Assembly: GCF_037975245.1 (NCBI RefSeq)
Contig: NC_092562.1
Coordinates: 4,766,001-4,830,000, forward strand
From: Apostichopus japonicus
Lineage: Eukaryota; Echinodermata; Holothuroidea; Aspidochirotida; Stichopodidae
Direction of reading: 5' to 3'
Length of the DNA: 64,000 nucleotides
Shown: one piece after another, positions 1 through 12,100 of the stretch
Position numbering within the stretch: position 1 is the stretch's first letter
How the letters are laid out: each line of letters starts with the position of its first letter
Position numbers and translations under genes: made by a program
Notes under the pieces: generated by a model
The model's input: only the letters and a program-made list of their open reading frames with translations
What the model was told of the DNA's origin: nothing
Databases searched by the model: none

Positions 1-2308
1 AGTTCCCCAAGGAGACTATTTCTTTCTCAAATTGTATTCGGTCGACCCGCGCCGCGATTTTGTTATTATTTTCGTTGGGACTGATAAGTATTATTTTTCC
101 ATTAAATTCAGTGAAGTCGTTATAAGAAGTAAGAGTTCCGAGATATGTAAGTTACACCCATTTATATTATTTCACATTAAGTTTCAGTAACCCCATTGAT
201 CTTAATACAACGTCCATGTGCATCGTTAACACACCACTTTACTTTTATTTGTTTGTTTTTGCGTGAGCATTCCGCCTTTTTAAGTTGTCCCCACGATCTC
301 AGAGTAAACAGGCCCTACCTAATTTGGAGGTGTCACTTGTAATCTTCCCAAACCTAAAAATATATTTACGCCTGGTCACTGCGTTTTTGAACGGCTACAC
401 TATTCAAAGAAAATCTTTACAAACCGTATGCTATGGAATATTTACATGCCCGCTACAAGTGTAAATTGACAACCCTCCCCCCCACTTTTCCCTCCGTCTC
501 TTTCTCTCTCTCTCTGGAAATATTATTGGTATGTCCATATCAAACTGACGGAAGAAGAAGGAGAACATGGTAAGCACAGTAAAACAGTAAACGGGGATTC
601 AGTTAGCTTCTGAATATCCTGCTTGGTATGGAAAAGGTCAGTAATTATATGATTATTATGTATAATAGAATAATAATGGTATAATATAATTGATCATTAT
701 TGCTACGATTGATTTGGAACTGGTATGAGTCGTCATTATTTGCCACATCATCTCAATATGCTCTCGTCGTATGGCCTTCTAAGGCTTCCGTATAATTCCC
801 TGTTATGTTACTGTACACTGTTGGTTCGTTACTATGGATATAAAAAAAACTGGTGTGATTTTTTTTTTGTGGTAAATTCTAGTATACGAATTGGGTATGT
901 TAATGAATGTTAATTATTCATTATACAAATTATATATTTTACTAGTCATTGTATACAATATTATATATCGTGCCCATGTTAATGCATTCATTGTATAGTT
1001 GCCGGATAATCCTCCGCATAACCATCTCAAGAATTTTACTGGCATCCCTATATGCTAATGCATTTCTTTTGTCCCATGCTATAGCTTTCTATTGATAGGC
1101 GTACATGATATTACGTTTGGCAGCAGTTTAGAGTATACGTTGTGCATACGTAACCAGGCTAACGGTAATAGTTGAACAGATTAGGCATAGGCCTATGTAA
1201 CTTTGTATTTGTATAGGTTCGCCGGCCTATCAGCATGTTCCTATGCTGCCTCTATTAAAACTATTTAAATAGTTTTAATGTTCCTATGCTGCCTCTATTA
1301 AAACTATTAAAATAGTTTTAATCGACTGGTAAGTGTTTATTGATATTTAATATTATTATATGTGTTCTGTCGTTATATAGGAATGGACTGCCGCTGTATA
1401 GTGCCGGTTAGCTAGCTGTTTTCCATTTTCGTTCACTACACTGTAGGTAGCTAACGCAGGGCCTCCCCCACCCCATCCCCACCCCATCCCCGCCCATTGT
1501 TATGCACGGCATTCAGTGTTCCGACACTGCGCTAGTGCACTCATAGGCCAACTTTCTCCTTGTGCCAATATTTCCCGGTAGATATCGCTTCTTTGCCTAG
1601 TATTTGTCGCTATTTCGAGACTTCCTATCGATCAATATACCATTTCGAATTTTAACCCATCCTGTCAACGTCGGGTCGTACAGTGACGACTGCCCTATAC
1701 GAGGCCAATATAGCCGGTAGTTTCCGTGTCTCCCCACCATAGACACATCCTCAAAATTGGTCCATGAAGATAACTAACTCAGATACTGAAACAACGATAA
1801 CTGGCGAACAACTGTCGAATAAAACAAAAAAAATTATTCCATTTTGTGAGCATGTGTCGTGATATTTTCAGCTAAGTTTAGGTAGTATATGAGGCATATA
1901 CCCTTTATTTATGATCTTATTATATGACAAGAAGTGACTGTTTCTTCATGTTATTTTAAAGTGCTTGTAACTTTCGATTGTTTCGGTAGGTCTTTCATTT
2001 CTACCACCCCCAATTCACACAACAGAAATTTTCAGGGACGAAGGGAATGCACAAAATTGTCAAAAAGAAAAAAATATCCATATGATACTCGATAGGCAAC
2101 CTTTGGTTTTGAAACACATTGACATTGACATTGACATCATTTATTTCCATCATCAATTAAATACAAGAATGTTGAGCGTAACATTTTTAAGCTCACAGAA
2201 AGCACAATACAATATAGAGACAACATTCGTTGAATGGATATATATGTGGATAAATAAAGATTTAATGGAAATGGAGAAAAAAGAAGCAAAATGCGTATAG
2301 GTGTAGTC
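1..2308. other. Upstream flank of SPATA6-like gene; no gene recognised
   Basis: AT-rich sequence with a CT tract near 495-515 and a palindrome pair at 1237-1322. A GAGAACATG|GTAAGC sequence near 558-572 could be a donor of an untranslated exon, but nothing else supports that. Small open frames show no recognisable protein. Confidence 0.5.
1237..1321. repeat. Two tandem copies of a 42-43-bp unit ending in a 26-bp palindrome
   Basis: GTTCCTATGCTGCCTCTATT precedes a palindrome (ATTAAAACTATT and its complement) in both copies. The palindrome centres differ (TTTAAA against TTAAAA), so only the first copy is perfectly symmetric. Confidence 0.85.
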
Positions 2309-2316
2309 ATCTTATT

Positions 2317-2685
2317 CAGTGGCGTAGGAAGGTACTTTTGAGTGGTGGGGGGGGGGCTGAAGACTGATGGCCGGCCTGGGGGAGGGTCTAAGGGGAGGGG
2401 TGTCCCCCTCCCCTTTGGAAATTTGTTGGCATTTCCAGGTGGCCTCAGATGCAATTTGGTGCAATGTAGCACACTTCAACACCCACTCCATTGTGTAAAT
2501 AATTTTGCATTTTCACCTGGCCTTAGATGCAATTTGGTGCTCCAAATGAGATTTTTTTCTCATTTGGAAATGAAAAAGGGGTTTTCTGACTTGCCAAGCG
2601 GGGGGGGGGGGGGGCGGAATGATACTTCCGCCCCTCCATATTTTTCACTGGGGGGTGGCTGGCGCCCCCGGTTCCTACGCCCTTG
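2317..2685. mobile_element. Small hAT-like non-autonomous element
   Basis: Left end CAGTGGCGTAGGAAGG and right end CCGGTTCCTACGCCCTTG are imperfect terminal inverted repeats. The flanks are ATCTTATT (2309-2316) and GTCTTATT (2686-2693), a 7/8 match to an 8-bp target-site duplication typical of hAT. It contains long poly-G runs and no transposase. Confidence 0.75.
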
Positions 2686-3067
2686 GTCTTATTTATACAA
2701 GGCCGTAGCCAATGGGGCTTCGTGGCACGTGCAAGGCGTCCTCATCCCTTCCTCTTCCTTTATACCGAAACAAAAATTTATAATTTTCATCACAAATTCC
2801 TGATTAGTAACAGAGGGTACTCTATATAGTGTCATGAAAATTGTATCGATACATGCGTAAATTAACTTACTAATTCCCCTATACTAAAACGGGGACAACA
2901 ATTTGTCGCATTGAATCCCTGGTTAACCCGTTTCGTGGGATAGTAATATTAGTACCCCAGTAAAGAATTCTAGCGATTTTCCTACTATTCCAAATGGTCA
3001 CTCGCATTTCAATCGCGTAGTTTACCTTGGCAACTCGCCATTTGTGTGATTTGTTAATATAAATATA

Positions 3068-3115
3068 ATGCCTCGGAAGTCGCTGCAAATAAATCTAGAA
3101 GTCGTTGTGCAAGCG
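3068..3115 (+). CDS. SPATA6: SPATA6-like exon 1 (start codon)
   Basis: Encodes MPRKSLQINLEVVVQA and is followed directly by a GTAAGA donor, phase 0. Chosen as first exon because the family begins with a short MPxx...L.LE..A peptide that joins directly to VTCPG, which is what exon 2 supplies. No TATA box was identified upstream. Confidence 0.8.
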
Positions 3116-6100
3116 GTAAGAAATGTGTGATGCGCTTAGTCGTATATTTTTGTAAGAATATCAATATCACACCCAGATATTTGTAGAAAACGTTAACGTT
3201 AAGCCTGACGTTCCTGTACTGTAACATAGAACTTAGTGTAGGCTGCCGAGATGTACTGTTCCAACCTAACATAAGTTAGGCTTACATATCCTAAGCTAAG
3301 TGACCTAACTTCCTAAGTTAGGCTAGGCCTAGGTTGGTATTCAGTTACATAAGCTAGTACACAGGTGCTCTCAACGTAATACAAACAGTATATCCAAGTA
3401 AAAAAAGGCAAAAAGATCGCAGAGCCACAGTCAATGCTAGTCTAACCAAAGACTAACTTGGTCTGAGCCTAGGCTAGGGCCAGGGTGAACACTAACTGAG
3501 CATTTTCAATCTTTCTATAGCCTAGCAATTACGCCGGATCTATTGCCATTCTGCCATGGGTACATATGGCCATAGCTTTCAAGCCTTTTTCAAATTTCGA
3601 AGTCATTCACGCAGAGATATCTTATTAATGTAATTAATTATTTTAATAATGATGCAAAGGGAAAACAATGGGATATATTTTGCCCCTTACTTGGCAAACA
3701 GGGTTTCCAAGTCATTAGCATACTGCAGATATTTTATAAATGTGATCAGTACATGTTATAAAGTTTGCAAAGGGAAAACAACGGGTACATACAGTATTTT
3801 ACACCTAACTCGGATAAACAAGGCATCGGAGGAATTTCAAAGTTATTCCCACAGATATTTTATTAACGTCTACACAAACTGTTGCTAGTGGAACAACATG
3901 GGTAACATTTTACATTGTTATTTCTTACCTACATACTAACGTTACTCCTACCCACAGTAATATGCTCTTTCCACCATAGATAAAGTTCTTTACTGCCATG
4001 GCGGAAAGGCACTTTTCCATGGTGGAAAGAGCACATTTTTTAAGTACCGATGGCAGAATGACTAGAACTAGGCCACGCAAGGCTCAATAACGTGAAAGTT
4101 CATTTCTTTACTATCAAACTGTCTGTGAACCAGGAAAAACTATACTTATTGTTACTGCCCAAGCAAAATAGATGATATCTAGGCTATAACATTTCTGGAA
4201 ATTCCAATCATACCCCTCCCAGAAGTAGAGGAAAACATTTGATTAGTTTAAAGTTGTATTTTTCAAGATACGATACGCCAAAGCTGGTGACTGGAAGTTG
4301 AACACCTAAAGAAGTAAATCAAATATTCATTGTCAGATGTAAACTGAGAAACTGATATGTTATTTTTTGTGTGATGACTAAAAATAGGTGATGAGGTTCA
4401 GTCCTATAGCCAATAAATCAAAAATTTACCAAAGCAAACAGTGAATCCCTGGCCAACCACAGGAATTATTCCATTTGTCATCGAAATTAAGCAGCTTCAT
4501 TTGTATTCAATTTTTCACTCGCTGTAGCCTTAGTATCCAACAAGTGTAAACCAAGAGGGAAATTTTAAGGTTGAATTTCTGTGTTATTTACCTACAGTAA
4601 GTTCTGGGATTCCGATATGACACATTCTGACAACCCGAGCTCTGTAGTTCATGAAGCCCACTGGTCTAATATCACCAGTGATCTGATGTGGTTTGGCAGG
4701 GAGAGATTATTAATATTTGCTTAGGGTTTATAAGAATGCTTTGAACATTGTGTCTGAGCATTCTCGGCCTAAATGCTAAGTAGGCCTATTTCATTAGCAA
4801 TCAAATACCATTCACCAGGTTTAACAATGTTATAACTGCCAAAGTTATTTTACAAATTCAAAATTGCCAATGAGGTACTAGTCTTATGAAGGTTTTCAGA
4901 TACTCCGTGTTCTTCTTGCGATACGATACGATATGTCTTATGATGTGCTGTTTCCACCGTAAGGTGCTTCAGCGAGCCAGGAGCAAAAGTCCCTGGCCAG
5001 AAAAATAAGACTCCAATTCTTAGGAGCGGACGAGCTTGGGAGTATGAAATGTGTACTTGGTTGGAGGAAAGTAGCTTGTTTTGGGAGGTTATGCATGGTT
5101 GTTGATGATGTGTCAGAGCGATGGAAACTTCAATCCCGCATTGCTCCTAGTGGAAGCCAGATTGGCCTAGCCCTAGTGTAATTTGTATATATATACAGAC
5201 CTACATCAGGTATCAGAAAATTAATCCTTTACCTCACAGAATTTGTCAGAGTCATTTGAATACACGTTTGTTTGTATTATGTTTACAGGTAACATGCCCA
5301 GGAGTGATTTTGAAAGACCGAGGTGATGTTTTCCTACGGATCGTTCTACTTGGATTTCAGAGAAACTCTTTATGTTTACCTCCAGTGTTTCCTCTGCTAT
5401 ATCACCAAACATTTACCTTTAACAGGGTGAGTAAATTGAGACATGCCATGAGTAGTAGTTTTGCTAATTTTGAATAGCATTTATGTAAAACCAGATTAGT
5501 TCCAACAACATGGCTTCCAAAATGCGATGTGCAGTGCAACTTCCTACAGTACCTGTTCTTTGAGTGTTCTATTAAACACTGTTATGGCTGAATGATTTTT
5601 TTTTTTCTATTGCCATGCTGAAGGCTTTCATATATGATAAACTGCGAAGGATTTGCTCATTAGCAACAGTAAAGAAACAGTTTTACCAGCACAAGCTCTA
5701 GTTGCATAGTGCGTCAAGGTATCAGTAACTGTGGTACACAGACATACCCTTTTTTAACTGCTGTTTTAGTAGTATATTGATGTGACATTTAAATGCATTT
5801 ATATACACTGTATGATCAATACTTAGTATTATATTGCACCAATTACCATGTACAATGACAATGCTAGGTCCATTGAGATCCATGTACAAGGAGCGACAAT
5901 GCTAGGTCCATTGAGGAAGTCATTCTTTTCCTGTTTTTTTTGGAAGAGCCTGGGATGTAATTGAAATGTGTACCTGGGCCAGTTTCATCAACTTAACAGA
6001 TGGTATATTCCCTACAGCTACTGTACTGTGTAGACATGTGCAAGATATGTAGAAAATCTATAGGCTATGTTGTTCTGTGTCTATATGAGACCTGGTCAAT

Positions 6101-9100
6101 ATATGCACTGTATATACTAATGCTAACAAGCTTCCTCTAAGGTAAACACTATGATAATTTGTATCTTAGTACAGTTCTCACATGGTCCATTCCACTACGT
6201 ACCTGGCATATTACCTTGGCTTGAATGGAAGTCCATGCCCTAATTCACTTGCACATTGTTGTGCATGGTGGTTGGAAGCTGAAGCTGTGTCTATCCTGTG
6301 AAATACTCTCCCTGATCCTTAGTTAGGAAAATAATCGTATTTCATCATAAGTTGTTCAAAGATGACCATGGCATGCATTACAAACTTGCCAAGTTTTAAG
6401 CATTGCGTGTGAAGCAACATTAATTCAGGTATTTTCCATCATAGAATTTGTTATCAAGCTGTTTGGGGAAGGTTGTTCATAACAGTCACGTATCTCTATC
6501 TGTAGAACAATAACGATGGTTGGGTTAATCATTACTTAATGTATCCTACTTTCAACCATGGAATGTTTCCATCCAGTCCCATCCCCCCCACCCCCTACCA
6601 TTCAGGGCATAATGTATCTGGTATCACATGACAAAATGTTATGCAGAATGGTCACATTGCTTTACAAGTCCAAAGATGGATTTTTTCAACTTGAAACTGT
6701 ATGCCCTATACTCACCATGGCAAGCTGTAACAGTTCATTGTTGTGGTTCATTTTACTGTTATTTGGTTGTTGATACCAAATAAAGCCAACTCTACATAAT
6801 ACTTTCTCTATTGTTGCACTGGTTTTGGAGTACATCCATATTTGGCATAACTAAAGTGACTTGAAGACTTGGAAGTGACTTTTGACCGCCAGTGTCGTTA
6901 CTACAGTATTACTTCCTGTTTGGTCTGAGTCAGACCTACAGTAGATACTTAGGTATGGTTAGCTCTATCACCTGTTTACTTGCTGTTATAACTCTGTGCT
7001 TAGATCAATGCCTTCAGTACAGGGGAAGGATGACACTCACAAATCAATCAAACAACTTCCCTATCACATCTGAAACCTGCTGATCTTACTTCCATAAATA
7101 GTATCAAACACAAGTGGATGCAGCTAAGTACTTCTAGTGATAATAGTATGTCATATAAATTCAGCTAACACTGCACCACACTGTGCCCCACCTGTACTCC
7201 CTCTTCTCCCTCTTCTCCCTCTCCGAGTCCCCTGTTTGCTCCCTCTTTTTCCTTCATCTTCTCCCCTTCTCTTCCCTCATCTTCTCTTCTCCTTTCCCCT
7301 CTTCTCCCCCTCTTCTCATCCTTTTTCTCCCATCCTTTCCGAAGCCCACCTTTTATCCTCAACCCACCTCTTCGCTCAATCCACCACTTTCCCTCATACC
7401 CCTACTCTCCCTCCCCCCCCCCCCAAAGAAGACAAAGAAAACAAGATATATGCTTACAAATTGGGTTGTAATAGCTAAATGCTGCCTGAATTGGTTTCAC
7501 AATATACTGTACCTGACTTATGTGATAATTTTCAGACATACATAGCAGAGGCTGTACATACTGTACCCTACTGTGCACTTATAATGTAAAGTTTAATATG
7601 TAACATTTTACATGATTACACACTTCAAGGTTATCCAAAGGACTTTGTATAAAAAAAATTGTGTGTTTTCTCATGGATGGCATTGACCATTGCTTACTTT
7701 GGGCCTCACTTAGCTTTATTCTGTTCAGTGGATATTGATGGTGATGAGTCGATGTCTCATTTCCTTGCAGGCTTTCCCAGGATGTTCAAGATTGATAGAT
7801 CTAGAGCAAGTGTTAGAGGAGGAACCGGTTCTATTAGAATTGATTCAATTAGATGAGGAGGACCTCACAGATGGAGCCAGAGTGATTGCCTTTTATCATT
7901 CATCCATCAAGGAGTTTCTCTTTCCCAGGGATAGTCTCATACCAACCTATGCCGATAGCGAGCAAGAGGTCTTGATGCAACGAACTTTCTGGTTCAGTGT
8001 AAGTTACAAACAGTATCATGTATATATCCGTTACGAGAAATAGAAATTAGGTTTCAAATTTATGTAAACCGTTATGAGGTGCTGTCGGCTTTCTCATTCG
8101 AGAGAAACCAAAGTCTGGAAGCCAGAAGGATGGTGGGAAGGAGGGGATGAGGAAAGGAGGGCATGGTGAGGGGATTGGAGGGTGAGGGAAGGGAGGGAAG
8201 GAGGTGATGGGAGGGAAGGAGAGGATGGGAGGGTGAGGGAAGGAGGGGATTGGACGGAAGGAGGGAATGGGGAGGGGTGAGGGAAGGAGGAAGAGGAAGA
8301 ATTTTCCGCAATAGGCAAAAGAAAGCCATGCGATTGTGATGTCATCTTTGTCTTTGGGTGAATGTGTATGTATGCGTGCATGTTTTGATGTCTGTATTTG
8401 TAAACACTAACTCCCAAACAAAAGGTTGGAATGAAAATCACACGTGGTATCTGGATCCATCTTAGTGAGTACAAGAACTCCATAATTTCCTTGAGGGCAA
8501 TGGACATTTGGGGTCAACAGCTCTAGGTAAAATTCCACGTGCTGTTTCTACTGTTTTCTCATAAACTGCAAGCTTAGAATGAAAGGAGCATAAATCAAAT
8601 TGTTCTGTCTGGGGTTTGAACCCTAGACTGAAACCAACATGAACAGAGCACTCACCATTATTCCACAGTATATACCTTTTAAGAAGTTTGGTTTGGTTTC
8701 TTATATATTTTAACCTTGTAATGCAATGGAGGAGGCTTCCTTGTTTTAATCATTTTTAAAAACAGAACATATGGCAAGGACTTGCAAAACCTGTTGGCTT
8801 TCTGGTTGGTTTAAATATTAGTAGATAATGTTATATTTAAAAATTTCAACTTGGTTTGTTTTATAGAGGAGAGGGTGTGACAGAGTAGTTGGAGGGGGGG
8901 GGGAGTGATGGATGGATGGATGCCATATTCTGCTGGGGTATGGGCCTACAGTAAAGTTACATGGTCATTGTTGTTAAGTTTGTTTGGAGATGTTAAAGGT
9001 TGCCTCACAAAGGGGAGAACCTGTCTCACTTCTTGTTTACAATATTGTAGTGCTGTTGCTCACTATATTAATTAATAGTTTGGGAGATTTGAACCTTAAC

Positions 9101-12100
9101 CTTTTTAACACAAATAACATGTTCTACATTCCGTTTCTGCTCCAACAACAACCAGGAGGGTTTGGTGCAAGCATGGCAATATTGTAGTAAACTTTGACAC
9201 TTCATGTATTAGTACTGTAAACTAAATCTTTTAAATCATGGTCTCAGGTATGCTATGAAATTCCTTCTTTTCTTGTTAAATTTTCAAATTCTTCCTCTTT
9301 ACAGGGTATCTCGCCAAAGCTGGAGTTTTCTTCCAAAACCACTATCAGTGACACATCAACTCCCGTTTTGGACAGCTACTTTGAAAATGGAGCAGAGAAT
9401 ACATCAAAATCAAAATCGGTTTCTTTTGTCAGAGGGAGCAGCAAAAAAGCCAAGAGAAGGTACAGATACAAATAGATAGACAACTAAACAGAAAATGGCT
9501 TAATGCCATATTTTTTATTGGTTTCGATGATAATCGTAACCTTTGCATTCATGATGGCGTATGTGTGTGTGTGTGTATGTGAGAGAGTGTTTGTGACTCC
9601 CAGCTTGTAAACACGATATCTAAAGAAGGGAAGGTCAGACCAACTTCATATTTGAATCCACAATTCATTTTTGAATTCTTTTTTTTGAACACTGGCATGT
9701 TGTAGCAACTTGGCTACAGTTTTGAAATTGTTGGCCTGTATTGTAAAGGTGAACTGGGGAAGGGATAGATTTCTGTAAAAATGCTCCCAGAACTTAACAA
9801 TTTGTAATAAATTGTTTAGACTTTCATATATAAACTTCATGTTGTTTTTGTGATATGCCAAAGAATGTAGGTGTTAATTCCAAGGATTCAAAGGATGTTT
9901 TTGTAGGAATACGTCAGAGCCCAATCAGATAATAACTTCTGCTTTTATGGTCAAGTCATCACTTGATAGCCTACAACATGCGTAATACTATAAACATCCT
10001 GAAGACTGCAACAATAGGAATTACCTGCAAATATTTGACTATCATTGTAATGGAAGGTTCCGAACACAGGAAAAGAAAAAATGTCAAATTGTAGATTATC
10101 TGATATTTATTGGGGTAAAGTATGAGATATAATGTAAATGGTCCCATGAAAACCTGTAAATAAGTGACTTCAGTTAATATCAGATTCAATATTCAGTAAA
10201 AGCTATATGCTGCACAAAACAAAAACAGGACCTACTATACCTATTGATTGTTAGATTGAAAATGTGTGCTCCTTAAAGTACAATGGACACGTAGCCAATC
10301 TGCCCCATAATCAGTATATTTGTTGTGTGTGTTAATCTCGTTCAAACTCTGTTGTTCAAGGTTTTTGAAAAGCTCTTTTCGTTTCCAAGATATATATACA
10401 CGTTTGAAGTTTTGGTAAAACTGGGAAACTCATTATATTTGTGCAAGCTATGACATGGAGTGTTGCACTTGTGCAAAATTTCTTATTTTAGGCCTTGAAA
10501 GGGTAGCCCCACATTACCAGCCCACAATATACCATTTGAATAATGTGATGTTTGGACTCGATCTGTTCAAAGAAGACGATGAAATATTGTAAAAAGTCAC
10601 CTTAAGCCACAAACCTGTGTTCAGTGTCCTTGAAATGATGGTTGTACAAGCAAAAGAAATTATATAACAGAAAATTAGGCAGAAAATTATATAACAGAAA
10701 ACAGTCACTCCCTGTATATCATCAATGTGCATATTTAGCTAGTGTTTATTCATAAATGAAACTAGAAGTAAGAAAAGATTTGTAAAGTGGTTTTCTTCGA
10801 TGGATTTTGATGGGAGTTGCCTAAGCAATTGTCGTGCTTTCTAATGCCTATCAGAGTGAGTAGAATGTTGTTCATTGGTGTCCATAGAACTTTAAGACAG
10901 AATGGACTAGCAAGTATTCAGTACTTAGTATAAACAATAATGAAACCATCCAACTTGTTCTACTCTTTTGGAACCACCATTATAAAATATATTTGAAAAG
11001 TTGAATTTTAGCATCTTTATCGCTGTCGTTTGCTTTGCTCTGTTATACTCTGCGTTCAATAACTTTGCATAGGGAAAGGTTTCGAAACATGAGAAAATTG
11101 TGAGAAAAAAGAGGACATTAATCAATAAAGTTCAGCTTTATATTTCCTTCTGCCTCCCTCCCCCCCCCCCCTTTGCATTGCCCCTATTTATAAGAGATCA
11201 GAGTAGGTTTATACAGTTTACAAACAAATCGTCACTTGCAAGCAACTCTTTATATAGTTCAGAGATGAAAAGTTTAATATGGTAATGATAACAGATAAAC
11301 AAAGTAATTTTAAACAAAGATGGCATTGTTCTTGTTTACAGAACGAAGAGCTACGGGAGTCCTAGTAGTAATTCATCTATACTGAAATCATCAAGCAGGA
11401 CTAGGGTACCACGGCTGAAGACCAGTAAGATGGATGAGAGGGCGCCATTCATAATCAAAAGGGTAACATGATACTCTTGCTTAAACAACAATGAATGATC
11501 ACTTGAAAACTCTGTTGAAAAAGCTGACATTTGCTAAATTACTTCATATGAGCAAACATTTTTTTTTCTTTATAGTTAACTGCAGTTGAAAAATAGCTAT
11601 ATAAATCATAGGGCAGGCTCTTTTGAATTACTGTGTGTGACATGTGATAGGAGTGCCACGAACAATGGCTCTCACTGTTTGATGATTTTTTTTTAAGGGC
11701 AAGGGTACCATTGACTTCTCTTATTAAGCCATTTGTGGTCCCCGTCCGATGGATGGGTGAGTGCTTCCAACATCTGACCACATACATATGAAGGAAATTC
11801 CTGTCCATCACCACAGCATTGTTAGCCATCACGAACAACCAAATATTCCTTTCCCAATTCAAAACCAAAGATACCACCACCAAAACAAAAAAAAAAGGGC
11901 CACGCAAACGTTCTAGAGCAAGGGAACCTGTGTTCGCTTTTGAAAGTAATAATAAATGCCAAAATGAGACAAAAAATTAATGGTCTAGTATCTTCTATGA
12001 GCTAATCATAGCCTAACCATAAAATGACTAGCACAAATATCACTAGGTTTGCCATTTCCTTATTATTTTGTCACCAAAGAACAATGTCATTTCCATTTCC

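Noticed and set aside
558-572. ATG directly followed by GTAAGC as first exon of the SPATA6-like gene
   Set aside because: It would give a one-codon exon; the ATG at 3068 encodes the expected family N-terminus with a good donor.
2342-2803. 153-residue open frame
   Set aside because: Lies in the G-rich hAT-like element with poly-G-derived glycine runs; no family resemblance.
7137-7545. Pro/Leu/Ser-rich open frames
   Set aside because: Translation of the polypyrimidine tract in SPATA6-like intron 2.
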